Assembly: GCF_029360585.1 (NCBI RefSeq)
Contig: NZ_JAQZSJ010000009.1
Coordinates: 1-64,000 of the forward strand
From: Cohnella caldifontis
GTDB taxonomy: Bacteria; Bacillota; Bacilli; Paenibacillales; Paenibacillaceae
Length of the DNA stretch: 64,000 bases
Direction: 5' to 3'
Below are positions 8,757 to 16,863 of this stretch, piece by piece. How positions within the stretch are numbered: position 1 is the first letter of the stretch; every line of letters begins with the position of its first letter. A program made the position numbers and the translations under genes. Below the pieces are notes generated by a model that worked only from the letters and a program-made list of their open reading frames with translations, made no database searches and had not been told where the DNA came from.

Positions 8757-10277
8757 CTATTGCGTGGCGAAATGCATGATTTTTTCCTGGTCGGCCTCTT
8801 CGGCCGGCAATTCGCCCTTGATCCGGCCTTCGGCCATGATGTAGATGCGGTCGCTCATGCCGAGCACTTCCCCGAGTTCGGACGAAATCATGATGATGCT
8901 CATTCCTTGGGCGATCAGCTCGTTCATGATCGAATAGATCTCGAACTTGGCTCCGACGTCGATGCCCCGCGTCGGCTCGTCCAGGATCAGCAGCTGCGGG
9001 CCGGCGAACAACCATTTGCCGAGCGACACCTTCTGCTGGTTGCCCCCGCTCAGCTTGCCGACGATCTGCTCGATGGACGGCGCTTTTACGTTTAAGGACT
9101 CCTTGTAGCGGAAGGCGGCTTTGATTTCCTCGTTCTCGTTGATCCAGCCCCCCGAAGCGAGCTTGCCCAGGTTCGCCGCCGATAGGTTGCTCTTGATGTC
9201 CTGAATCAGGAACAGCCCGTTGCCTTTGCGGTCTTCGGTGACGTAGGCGATTCCCTCCCGGATGGCGTCGCCGGGCAGGCGGAACGTTCGGGGGGCGCCG
9301 TTAACCAGAAGCTCGCCCTGCAGTTTATAGGATTTGGGATTGCCGAAAATGCTGAGCGCGAGCTCCGTCCGCCCCGAACCCATCAAACCGGCGATTCCGA
9401 CGATTTCTCCTCTCCGCACGTGCAGGTTCGCGTCCGTCACGACGTTCCGGCCGGCCTGCGGGTCGTAAGCGGTCCAATTCCGGATTTCCAGCACCTTGTC
9501 TCCGAACCGCTTGTTGGCCCGCTTCGGATAAATATCCTCGATCTCGCGGCCGACCATGTTCCGGATGATGACGTTCTCGGAAATCTCGCCTTTCGCCGCG
9601 TCGAGCGTGCAGATCGTCCGTCCGTCCCGAAGCACGGTCGCCTTGTCCGCGATGGAAATGACTTCCTTCAGCTTATGGGAGATCATAATGCAGGTAATGC
9701 CTTGTTTCTTGAGTTCGCGCAGCAGCTGCAGCAGATTCTCGCTGTCGTTCTCGTTCAGCGCCGCGGTCGGTTCGTCCAAAATGAGCAGTTTGACGTCTTT
9801 GCTGAGCGCCTTGGCGATTTCCACGAGCTGCTGCTTCCCGACGCCCAAATCTTTGACCGGCGTCTCGGGACCCACGTCCAGCTTCACTTTCCGCAGCATC
9901 TGCTTGGCCTTGACGATCGTCTGGTTCCAGTCCATGAGCGCGCCGCGCTTCACTTCGTTGCCCGCGAAAATATTCTCGTAGACGGACAAGTCCGGGAACA
10001 GCGCCAGCTCCTGATAAATGATCACGATGCCGGCTTTCACGCTGTCGCTGATCGTCTCGAACGCTTGCGGTTTGCCGTCGAACACGATCTCGCCCTTATA
10101 CGTGCCGTGGGGGTGCACGCCGCTGAGCACTTTCATCAGCGTCGATTTGCCCGCCCCGTTCTCGCCGACCAAGCAATGGATTTCGCCTCTTCCGACCTTG
10201 AAGCTGACGTCCGTGAGCGCCTTGACGCCCGTGAACTCCTTGGAGATGCCGTTCATCTCTAAAATATAGCTGCTCAT
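8757..10277 (-). CDS. mmsA: Monosaccharide ABC transporter ATPase MmsA (GguA type)
   Basis: 506 residues with two ABC domains, as in all CUT2 sugar ATPases. Domain 1 has GENGAGKST, the signature-like LGVGKQQLVEIAKAL and LLILDEPTAAL. Domain 2 has the degenerate Walker A region GLMGSGRTEL, the signature LSGGNQQKVSLGKWL and LLILDEPTRGIDVG. It powers import with MmsB and ChvE at the cytoplasmic face. The ATG at 10277 was chosen, with AAGGAG 8 nt upstream; the longer frame would start at a GTG inside that ribosome site. A strong stem-loop lies between this gene and chvE. Confidence 0.93.
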   Translation of the reverse strand: MSSYILEMNGISKEFTGVKALTDVSFKVGRGEIHCLVGENGAGKSTLMKVLSGVHPHGTYKGEIVFDGKPQAFETISDSVKAGIVIIYQELALFPDLSVYENIFAGNEVKRGALMDWNQTIVKAKQMLRKVKLDVGPETPVKDLGVGKQQLVEIAKALSKDVKLLILDEPTAALNENDSENLLQLLRELKKQGITCIMISHKLKEVISIADKATVLRDGRTICTLDAAKGEISENVIIRNMVGREIEDIYPKRANKRFGDKVLEIRNWTAYDPQAGRNVVTDANLHVRRGEIVGIAGLMGSGRTELALSIFGNPKSYKLQGELLVNGAPRTFRLPGDAIREGIAYVTEDRKGNGLFLIQDIKSNLSAANLGKLASGGWINENEEIKAAFRYKESLNVKAPSIEQIVGKLSGGNQQKVSLGKWLFAGPQLLILDEPTRGIDVGAKFEIYSIMNELIAQGMSIIMISSELGEVLGMSDRIYIMAEGRIKGELPAEEADQEKIMHFATQ

Positions 10278-10313
10278 GGTTTGCACTCCTTAGCCGTACG
10301 ACTCTTACAACGG

Positions 10314-10347
10314 CGGAATAGTGATAGACGAATCTATCACTATCCCG
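10314..10347 (-). promoter_or_regulatory. Intercistronic stem-loop between chvE and mmsA
   Basis: The minus-strand transcript can form a 15-bp stem (arms 10314-10328 and 10333-10347) with one G-U pair, closed by a UUCG loop. There is no following T-run, so it is more likely to protect the upstream binding-protein mRNA from 3' decay, or to stop some transcripts, than to be a full terminator. Confidence 0.65.
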
Positions 10348-10369
10348 CGTTGCCTATTCAGACTGGCGT

Positions 10370-11485
10370 TTAAAGGCCTTGGAAGTCGCCGGCTTGATAA
10401 TAGCCGGACTCGACGAGTTCCTTCTTGATGTTGTCTTTGTCGACGGTGATGACGGGCGTTTGCTTCGACGGGACTTTGATTTGGCCGTTGTCGTATTCGC
10501 CGGTCGTCTGCGGCTTTTTGCCGTCGAGGATGTCGACCGCCATGCCGATCGCGTCTTTGACGAGCGTGCGGACGTCTTTGAATACCGTCATGGATTGCTT
10601 GCCGTCGATGATGTACTGGCCGGTCGCCTTTTCGGCGTCTTGACCCGTGATCACGGCGCTCGTGATCGCGCCGTCGGAATGGAACACGTCCGCGATGGAG
10701 CGGGCCGTGCCGTCGTTCGGCGCCAGGACGAGCACGTCGCCTTTCATGTCGGCGGCAGCCGCGGTCAAGTGGGTTTGGGCTTTGTTTTTCGCTTCGTTCG
10801 GATCCCAGTTCGTCGTGACCTGGCCGATGATCTTGCTCATTTCCTCGCGGGACAGCTTCGCTTTCCCCTTCAAGGCTTCCGCTTCGCTGGAGTTGGCGAT
10901 CTTGAACGAGCCGTCGGCGATCTTCGGCTGCAGGACGTTCCAAGCGCCTTCGAAGAAGAGGAACGCGTTGTTGTCGGAAGCGGCGCCCGCGTATAGGTAC
11001 AGCGGCTGGCCGCCTCCCTTCGAGTGGTCGACCAGGTATTGCGCCTGGGCCGCGCCGACCGAGATGCTGTCGAACGTCACGTAATAGTCGACGGCGTCCG
11101 TGTTCGTAATCAGACGGTCGTAGGAGATGACCGTGATGCCTTCCTTCTTGGCGGATTCAACCGCCGCGGCGGCGGCGTTGCCGTCGAACGGGCATATGAT
11201 GAGGACTTTGATGCCTTTATTGATCAAGGTCTCGACGTTTTCCTTCTCTTTGGCGGAAGAGCCTTGGCTGAACAGGATTTCCGTCGAGTACTTCGTGTCT
11301 TTCAGCGCGGCTTTGAAGCGTTCTTCGTCTTGCAGCCATCTCGTCTCGTCTTTCGTCGGGAGTACGATCCCCACGCTGACTTTGCCGCCGCCGCCGCTGC
11401 CGTTCTTGTTCCCGCAAGCGGAGACGATCGCGGCGAAGAGCGCGACGATGAGCAGAATAGCCGCCGTCTTGAAGCCTTTTCCCAT
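10370..11485 (-). CDS. chvE: Multiple-sugar-binding lipoprotein ChvE
   Basis: 371-residue periplasmic-binding-protein type 1 lipoprotein, exported and lipid-anchored. The signal peptide ends in the lipobox IVSAC (C24), and a glycine-rich linker follows. The fold motifs VGIVLPTKDETRW, INKGIKVLIICPFDG, ITVISYDRLI and APNDGTARSIADV are those of ChvE/XylF-like binders of xylose, glucose, galactose or arabinose. Start ATG at 11485 with AAAGGGG 8 nt upstream. First gene of the transport operon; the sensory operon ends 127 bp upstream. An out-of-frame ORF with a strong ribosome site overlaps its start. Confidence 0.93.
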   Translation of the reverse strand: MGKGFKTAAILLIVALFAAIVSACGNKNGSGGGGKVSVGIVLPTKDETRWLQDEERFKAALKDTKYSTEILFSQGSSAKEKENVETLINKGIKVLIICPFDGNAAAAAVESAKKEGITVISYDRLITNTDAVDYYVTFDSISVGAAQAQYLVDHSKGGGQPLYLYAGAASDNNAFLFFEGAWNVLQPKIADGSFKIANSSEAEALKGKAKLSREEMSKIIGQVTTNWDPNEAKNKAQTHLTAAAADMKGDVLVLAPNDGTARSIADVFHSDGAITSAVITGQDAEKATGQYIIDGKQSMTVFKDVRTLVKDAIGMAVDILDGKKPQTTGEYDNGQIKVPSKQTPVITVDKDNIKKELVESGYYQAGDFQGL

Positions 11486-11532
11486 GTTCGAAACCCCTTT
11501 CGACCTTTAATCGGATGGATTGCAAGACCCAT
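11302..11532 (-). CDS. Possible 76-codon leader ORF overlapping the chvE start
   Basis: An ATG at 11532 is preceded by GGAGGAGGTG (plus-strand 11537-11546), the strongest ribosome site in the locus. The frame starts MGLAIHPIKGRKGFRTWEKA and runs out of frame through the chvE start codon to 11302. It has no recognisable domain, and its downstream half is just the chvE signal-peptide region in another frame. It may set ribosome loading on chvE, or may not be translated at all. A frameshift in chvE is unlikely because chvE has its own intact signal peptide and ribosome site. Confidence 0.3.
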   Translation of the reverse strand: MGLAIHPIKGRKGFRTWEKASRRRLFCSSSRSSPRSSPLAGTRTAAAAAAKSAWGSYSRRKTRRDGCKTKNASKPR

Positions 11533-11552
11533 ATTACACCTCCTCCGGATGA

Positions 11553-11568
11553 CGTAAGCGCTTTATCG
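11553..11568. promoter_or_regulatory. Degenerate cre-like palindrome upstream of chvE
   Basis: The sequence around 11553-11568 contains the palindromic core TAAGCGCTTTA and resembles CcpA boxes, but the outer TG/CA bases are not kept. It sits 68 bp upstream of the chvE start. Confidence 0.35.
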
Positions 11569-11612
11569 GTAGCACTCTTTTGCAAGCTTCTATACTTTTT
11601 TAACCGGTCCCG

Positions 11613-12752
11613 TCACGGGGCGGCCGGACCGTACACCTCTTCCCGGGTATGGAAACCGTCGGCGATAATCGTCGCGTCGAGGTTGAATCGGTCCACGGCG
11701 ATCGGTTCCAGCAGCACGGACGGCACCTCGGTTTTCCCGTTGTTGACGTGCCGGTCCGCTCCCGTCTTCTCCCCTTTCGCCAGCTGGACCGCCAGCTCCG
11801 CCGCCTTCTCGGCCAGCCGCCGGATCGGCTTGTATACGGTCATCGTCTGCGTGCCCGCGACGATCCGCCGCGCGGCTTCCAGATCCGCGTCCTGCCCGGC
11901 GACCGGGATGCGGCCCGCGAGTCCCGACTCGCCGAGGGCTTGGATGACGCTGCCGGCCGTCGAATCGTTCGCGGCGATCACCGCGTCGACCCGCCCGCGG
12001 TTCGCGGCGAGCGCGGAGCGCATGTTGGCGAGCGCGAGCGCGGGCGACCAGTCTTTCGTCCACTGATCGTAGACGACGGTGACGTCCCCGCGGTCGATCA
12101 TCGGCTGGAGGACGTTGAATACGCCTCTTTTGATCAGATTCGCGTTGTTGTCCGTGTCCGCGCCCCCGATGTACACGTATTTTCCTCTCGGGACCAGCTT
12201 CGTGATCGCCTTCGCTTGCAGCTCCCCGACCTTCTCGTTATCGAAGGAAACGTACAGGTCGATATCCGCGTTTTTGACCAACCGGTCATAAGAGAGCACT
12301 TTGATGCCTACGGAGTGCGCTTTTTTGACGATCGCGGCGGTCGCCTCTGCGTCGTGGGGCACGATGACGAGAACGTCGACGCCCTGGTCGATCAGCGCTT
12401 CGGCTTGCGCGATTTGCTGGGCCTCGTCGTTATCCGCCGCCATGACGGTCACTTCCGCTCCCAAATCCGACGCGGCGGCCCGGAACAACTCGCGGTCCCT
12501 CTGCCAGCGTTCCTCGAGCAGCGTGCCCATGGAAAACCCGATCTTGATCGTTCGGCCTTCTCCGGGCGCGGTTCGGGACGATGTTTCTCCCTGCCGCGGG
12601 GCGGCCGGGGGCGTATCGGGCGGCGCGCTCGTCCCGCCGCTTCCCCCTCCGGCCAGCAGGGCGTAAACGAACAGCGCCGTCAGCGCCAGCCCGAACGGCA
12701 AAAGCCGCCATGCTCCCGCTTTCATCCGTTTCGCATCCTTCCGGTCACGCAT
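11613..12752 (-). CDS. XylF-like sugar-binding protein with N-terminal membrane anchor
   Basis: 379-residue type 1 periplasmic-binding fold like D-xylose-binding proteins: IKIGFSMGTLLEERWQRD, LIDQGVDVLVIVPHDAEA, VLSYDRLVKNADIDLYVSFD and IPVAGQDADLEAARRI are all family segments. Unlike ChvE it has no lipobox cysteine; a single hydrophobic helix (about residues 17-34) is followed by a Gly/Ser/Pro linker, so it is probably tethered by an uncleaved helix. It overlaps the response-regulator stop codon (ATGCGTGA), so it belongs to the sensory operon. A second ATG at 12725 has GGAAGG upstream and would remove nine residues. It could deliver sugar to MmsA/B or, more likely, present it to the kinase, as XylFII does with LytS in Clostridium. 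Confidence 0.82.
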   Translation of the reverse strand: MRDRKDAKRMKAGAWRLLPFGLALTALFVYALLAGGGSGGTSAPPDTPPAAPRQGETSSRTAPGEGRTIKIGFSMGTLLEERWQRDRELFRAAASDLGAEVTVMAADNDEAQQIAQAEALIDQGVDVLVIVPHDAEATAAIVKKAHSVGIKVLSYDRLVKNADIDLYVSFDNEKVGELQAKAITKLVPRGKYVYIGGADTDNNANLIKRGVFNVLQPMIDRGDVTVVYDQWTKDWSPALALANMRSALAANRGRVDAVIAANDSTAGSVIQALGESGLAGRIPVAGQDADLEAARRIVAGTQTMTVYKPIRRLAEKAAELAVQLAKGEKTGADRHVNNGKTEVPSVLLEPIAVDRFNLDATIIADGFHTREEVYGPAAP

Positions 12753-14304
12753 CGCGGACGGCCTGCCCCTTTTTCCCCAGAAGTGCCTTCCGGTATTCCG
12801 TCGGCGAGACTTCGCACGTTTTCTTGAACACTTTGCTGAAATAGTTCGGGTCGTTATAGCCGACCTCGAAGGTGATTTCCTTCAGGCTCTTCCCGGGATC
12901 GGCCATCAGCTTTTTGGCTTTCTCGATCCGGCACTCGGTCAGGAAGTCGATGTAGTTGACCCCGAACTGGTCCTTGAACATCTTGCTAATGTAGAACGGG
13001 CTTAAGCCGACCCGCTTCCCGATCGCTTCCAACGAAATGTCTTCATGGGAATGCTCGGCGATGTACTGCCGGATTCGCCGGATCGCGTCCGGTCCGATCC
13101 CCGCCTGATGTTCCTCGAAAGCCTGCCTCATCCGGTCCAGCAAAAGCCCGGCTTCGGCCCTCAGCTGGCGATAGTCCTGCGACCGGAACGAGAACAGCGG
13201 CTTTTCGGCCTCCATGCCGAGCTCGGCCATCATCCGCGAGACCAGCCACAGCAGCTCCAGCGCGCGCTGCTGGGACAGCAGCAGGTCGGCGCCTTCGTTC
13301 TCGCAGCGCCGGATGAATTCGAGGACGTCCGCGCGCACCTCGTTCCACAGCCCGAGCCGGATTTTCTCGACGAACCGCTTCTCCCATTGCCGGGCCTCCC
13401 GGCCTTCGCGGACCGGGCCCAACGCCGGCATGTCGGCATACAACCGGTATTTGACGGGCAGCGTCGGTTCGATCGCGGCGATCTGGGCTTCCCGATACGA
13501 CCGGCGGATTTGATCGAGCGAAGCGCACGCGTTGCCGATGCCGACGAACCAGCCTTGTCCCTCGCCGGACGGCGCGGCCGCGAGCAGCTCCCGGGCGGCG
13601 GCGACCGCCTGGGAACGGAACGATTGGCCCGGGTCGCGAAAGGCGATGATCGGGATTTGCCGTCCGTACAGCGCGCCGATCCATCCGATGCCCATTCGGC
13701 GAACCTTGGCCTTGACCGAGAGATACGACTGCTCCGAGCCGGAGGGCGTCAAGACGACCATCGCGAACTTCTCGTTCTCCGTGCTCACGCCGAGCAGGCC
13801 GACCAGTTCGTCCAAATGCACGTCGTGCACGTGGTCGAACAGCAGCTGCGTGACGATGTCGGTCTCGACGACCGGCAGCACCTTCCGCAGCGCGTTCGAT
13901 TGCTGCCGGCTCGCCTCCCGGGTTCGTTTCTCCGCTTCGATCTCCCGCAGCACGCGGCTGACCGTGTCCACGATATCGGCCGCTTTGCTGGGCTTCAGCA
14001 GGTAATCCTTGACGCCGAGCTTGATCGCCTGTCGCGCGAAATCGAACGTATCGTAGGCCGTGACCATGATGAATTTGACGTCCGGATCGGCCGCGCCGAT
14101 CCGCTCGATCGCTTCCAGGCCGTTCATGCCCGGCATTTTGATATCCATCAGGACCAGATCGGGGCGGAACCGCTCCGCGACCGACACCGCGACCTTCCCG
14201 TTTTTCGCCTGCTCGATGTCCAAACCGGAAATCCCTCTGCGCAGGATGGCGACCAATCCTTCCCGTTCGATCTGCTCATCGTCCACGACCAGGAGTTTCG
14301 TCAT
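12745..14304 (-). CDS. YesN-type response regulator with AraC DNA-binding domain
   Basis: 519 residues. Receiver domain at residues 1-120 with VVDDE, the phospho-acceptor D54 in DLVLMDIKMPG and the KPSK lysine motif. A long linker domain follows, and the last 100 residues are an AraC double HTH (ISLEAIGKRVGLSPFYISKM ... ITFEVGYNDPNYFSKVFKK). It is the partner of the adjacent YesM-type kinase. The ATG at 14304 begins one base after the kinase TAA; the frame could start at a GTG (14316), but that codon lies inside the GGGGAG ribosome site. It is expected to activate chvE-mmsA-mmsB in response to sugar. Confidence 0.92.
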   Translation of the reverse strand: MTKLLVVDDEQIEREGLVAILRRGISGLDIEQAKNGKVAVSVAERFRPDLVLMDIKMPGMNGLEAIERIGAADPDVKFIMVTAYDTFDFARQAIKLGVKDYLLKPSKAADIVDTVSRVLREIEAEKRTREASRQQSNALRKVLPVVETDIVTQLLFDHVHDVHLDELVGLLGVSTENEKFAMVVLTPSGSEQSYLSVKAKVRRMGIGWIGALYGRQIPIIAFRDPGQSFRSQAVAAARELLAAAPSGEGQGWFVGIGNACASLDQIRRSYREAQIAAIEPTLPVKYRLYADMPALGPVREGREARQWEKRFVEKIRLGLWNEVRADVLEFIRRCENEGADLLLSQQRALELLWLVSRMMAELGMEAEKPLFSFRSQDYRQLRAEAGLLLDRMRQAFEEHQAGIGPDAIRRIRQYIAEHSHEDISLEAIGKRVGLSPFYISKMFKDQFGVNYIDFLTECRIEKAKKLMADPGKSLKEITFEVGYNDPNYFSKVFKKTCEVSPTEYRKALLGKKGQAVRDA

Positions 14305-14305
14305 T

Positions 14306-15745
14306 TTACTCGGCACTCCCCGTTCTCGGTATGGTCAACACGACTTTCGTTCCTTTTCCGTTCTCGCTTACGATGCCGATAACGTCATCCATTCCATAGA
14401 ACAGCCTTAACCGCTGGACCACGTTGCCGAAGCCGATTCCCGTCGAATGTCCTTCCGGCCCGGCGTCTCCGCCTTCCAGCATCCGTTCGATTCGCTCCGC
14501 CGGAATCCCGGGGCCGTCGTCCGCGATCTCGATGGTCACCCGATCGGGGCCGCCCTCGATGCGGAAAACGATAACCCCGCCTTCTTCCTTCGGCTCGACC
14601 GCGTGAATGACCGCATTCTCCACGATCGGCTGCAGCGTAAGCCCGGGAATCCGCACGTGCAGGCACGACTCGTCGATCTCCGCCCGGAATTGCAGCCGGT
14701 CGGAGAATCTCGCTTTCTGGATTTCCACGTACTGGCGGAGCACGCCCACTTCCTCGGAAAGCGAAACCGCCCGGTCCAAACGCCTCAAGTTGTAGCGAAG
14801 CAGGCCGGCGACGCTGGCCAGGAGGTCGCTCGTTTCCTCCGCGCCTTCGAGGTACGCTTTTTTGGACAGCGTGTCCAGCGTATTGAACAGGAAATGCGGA
14901 TGGATCTGGCTTTGCAGGCTTCGGAGCCGGCTTTCCTGCAGGAGGAGCTTGCTCTGCTGAAGCTCCTTCTCCAGCTGCGCCTTTTGCTGGATTTCCTGGA
15001 TCAGGTTGTTGATGTTGATCCGCATGCGCTCGAACATTTTGGCGAGGAAGGAGATTTCGTCGTTCGACGCGACCTCCACTCTCAGGTCGAACCGGCCCCG
15101 CGACAGTTCCTTCGCCGCCTGCGTCAATTTCCGGACCGGCCTCGTGATGCTCAAGGAGAACAAATACGTGAAGATAAGCAGCAAAAACGTGATCGTGAGC
15201 AGCAGCCAGACGCCGAGCTGGGTGAGCGCCGTGGACTTTTCGATGATGCCGCGGTAGAACCGGTCGTACGTTTTGAGGTCGGTGTCGAGCAGCGTCAGCG
15301 TCATGTCGGAAATATACTTCGAGATCCGCGTCGCCTCCGTGAACGCCAGGCTCGAATCTTCGGTTTCTTTTTCCGATTGGAACATGAGCGATCGGTCCGT
15401 CGCTTCGAGGAGGCTGTCGATCAGGTTGGCGTAGTTGGTGAGGGCGAAATCGTTTTCTCCGTTCCGCAGGTCGAGGATGTCGATTTTGGCCCGGCGAAGC
15501 CTTTCCCGGCCGCTCTCCAGCTGTCCCAGACGGTTCGAATTCGGCAGGAGCAAATAGTTGTTCAGCTCCGCGACCGTCTGTTGGCTGGCGTTCGTCACTT
15601 CATTGAGCCGAAGGTAGCGCTGCAGGATGCCGTTATACTGCTCTAAGGTTTGGCGGTTGTAGTAGGTCAGGGTCATCCAGATGGCGACCATGATGAAAAG
15701 CACGATGCCGGCGAGCGACCAGATTTTTTTCTGGATGCTGTTCAT
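14306..15745 (-). CDS. YesM-type sensor histidine kinase
   Basis: 479 residues, membrane-bound. TM1 at about 10-29, an extracytoplasmic helical region to about 175, TM2 at about 177-199, then HAMP, the LytS/YesM histidine box QSQIHPHFLFNTL (H282) and a C-terminal HATPase (ENAVIHAVEPKEEGG; DDGPGIP). The extracytoplasmic part is predicted helical with no recognisable sugar-binding fold, which suits sensing through a bound sugar-binding protein. The ATG at 15745 overlaps the stop of the upstream binding-protein gene as ATGA; the reading frame runs far upstream but there it is only a shadow of that gene. Confidence 0.92.
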   Translation of the reverse strand: MNSIQKKIWSLAGIVLFIMVAIWMTLTYYNRQTLEQYNGILQRYLRLNEVTNASQQTVAELNNYLLLPNSNRLGQLESGRERLRRAKIDILDLRNGENDFALTNYANLIDSLLEATDRSLMFQSEKETEDSSLAFTEATRISKYISDMTLTLLDTDLKTYDRFYRGIIEKSTALTQLGVWLLLTITFLLLIFTYLFSLSITRPVRKLTQAAKELSRGRFDLRVEVASNDEISFLAKMFERMRININNLIQEIQQKAQLEKELQQSKLLLQESRLRSLQSQIHPHFLFNTLDTLSKKAYLEGAEETSDLLASVAGLLRYNLRRLDRAVSLSEEVGVLRQYVEIQKARFSDRLQFRAEIDESCLHVRIPGLTLQPIVENAVIHAVEPKEEGGVIVFRIEGGPDRVTIEIADDGPGIPAERIERMLEGGDAGPEGHSTGIGFGNVVQRLRLFYGMDDVIGIVSENGKGTKVVLTIPRTGSAE

Positions 15746-16719
15746 GGCGCCTCGTCCGCTTTCCGGATCCTGATGTCGGTATAGTACCCTCCCGAGTCCA
15801 GCGGGATCTGATCTCCTTTCAGCCAATCGAGGAGAAGATCCACGCCGAGCCGGCCCATCGCCTCGGGCGATTGCTCGATCATGCCGTCCAGCTTGCCGTC
15901 TTGGAACAAGGATAAGGCATCCGGACTGTCGTCGAACGTATAGATATCGTAGGGCTCGACCCGGGCCCGTCGGCCGATTTCCTGCACCATGGCGCCGGCC
16001 AGGCTCGCGTTGACGGCGACGAACGCCTCCGCGTCGGGGAATCGGTTCATGAGGTCTTGCGTCGCCGCGATGACCTGCTCCCTCGTATTCCGCGTTTCCT
16101 CGTATTCCGTCCGAATCCCGGGGTAAGCTCCCAAAGCGTCCCGGATCCCGCTCAGCCTCTGCCGCTGGTAGAAAGCGTTGCCGCTGTCCCCGAGCAGCAG
16201 GACGGTGCCGGACGGGCCCATGTCCTCGAGCAGCTGGCCGGCGATCATCCGTCCCGCCAAATACTGATTGGAACCGACGTACGTTTTGCGGAGGCTGTCC
16301 CCCATCGGCACGTCGTTCGCCACGGTGATGACGGGAATCCCGAAAAACGCCGCCTTGTACTTCGTGAGCTCCTTGAACGCATCCGAGTCCAAGCCTTGGA
16401 CGATGATGCCGTCCACCTTGGCATCGATGGCGATCTCGAGTTTCTTCAGGAATTCTTCCGGATCGTTGCCGTAGCTGCCCCATACCTCAAGGCCGGCTCC
16501 GGCCTTCGCCGCTTCCCGCTTCGCGCTGTCCCCGACTCGGTCCCAGAAGGGGGTCTCGAGCTCCTGCGTAATCAGGACCAGGCGGTATTCCGCCTGCTGC
16601 CGGGCAGGCGCCCGCGGCAATTTCCATTCGGAGCGGAACGCTTTTTCGGCCGATACCGTCGTGAAATACAGCAAAACCGCGCAAATGCAGGCAAGCACGA
16701 AAATGATGAGTTTCCGCAA
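15742..16719 (-). CDS. RbsB-like sugar-binding protein, probable sensor subunit
   Basis: 325-residue type 1 periplasmic-binding protein: LVLITQELETPFWDRVGDSA, KVDGIIVQGLDSDAF, IPVITVANDVP, VGSNQYLAGRMIAGQLL and IYTFDDSPDALSLF. The N-terminus is a hydrophobic stretch to about residue 24 ending TVSA/EKA; it could be a cleaved signal or a membrane anchor, and a short VLAC lipobox at C11 is less likely because the hydrophobic stretch continues past it. The start is TTG at 16719 with GGAG about 10 nt upstream; no internal ATG keeps the signal. It is the first gene of the sensory operon, overlapping the kinase by 4 nt. Its place before the kinase, far from transporter genes, suggests a ligand-sensing subunit. 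Confidence 0.85.
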   Translation of the reverse strand: MRKLIIFVLACICAVLLYFTTVSAEKAFRSEWKLPRAPARQQAEYRLVLITQELETPFWDRVGDSAKREAAKAGAGLEVWGSYGNDPEEFLKKLEIAIDAKVDGIIVQGLDSDAFKELTKYKAAFFGIPVITVANDVPMGDSLRKTYVGSNQYLAGRMIAGQLLEDMGPSGTVLLLGDSGNAFYQRQRLSGIRDALGAYPGIRTEYEETRNTREQVIAATQDLMNRFPDAEAFVAVNASLAGAMVQEIGRRARVEPYDIYTFDDSPDALSLFQDGKLDGMIEQSPEAMGRLGVDLLLDWLKGDQIPLDSGGYYTDIRIRKADEAP

Positions 16720-16782
16720 GGCGCCGATTCTCCGTTTCCCGCTCAGATTTCAATGGGAGGAATGAAAACCCTTTTCCAACAA

Positions 16783-16796
16783 TGTATGCGCTTGCA
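16783..16796. promoter_or_regulatory. cre-like CcpA site on the sensory promoter
   Basis: TGTATGCGCTTGCA (minus strand TGCAAGCGCATACA) fits the general cre pattern TGNAANCGNWWNCA. It covers the predicted transcription start of the promoter at 16800-16808, so CcpA binding should block initiation. Confidence 0.6.
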
Positions 16797-16799
16797 CCC

Positions 16800-16808
16800 A
16801 TTGTAGCA
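16800..16808 (-). promoter_or_regulatory. Extended -10 promoter of the chv sensory operon
   Basis: Minus strand reads TGCTACAAT, an extended -10 (TGn plus TACAAT) with only a weak -35 (TTCCGC at 17 bp). The predicted start is about 75 nt before the TTG at 16719. Confidence 0.6.
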
Positions 16809-16863
16809 CGGAAAGCTTTCCCGCGGAACGCGGGCGCGTCCTAGGGGCGCCTCCCGCAGCCGG

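Noticed and set aside
7299..9095. 598-codon plus-strand ORF
   Set aside because: Antisense to mmsB and mmsA, rich in Asp/Arg/His, with no domain; a GC shadow.
15746..16483. 246-codon N-terminal extension of the YesM-type kinase
   Set aside because: It is a shadow of the RbsB-like gene; the ATGA overlap at 15745 gives the real start.
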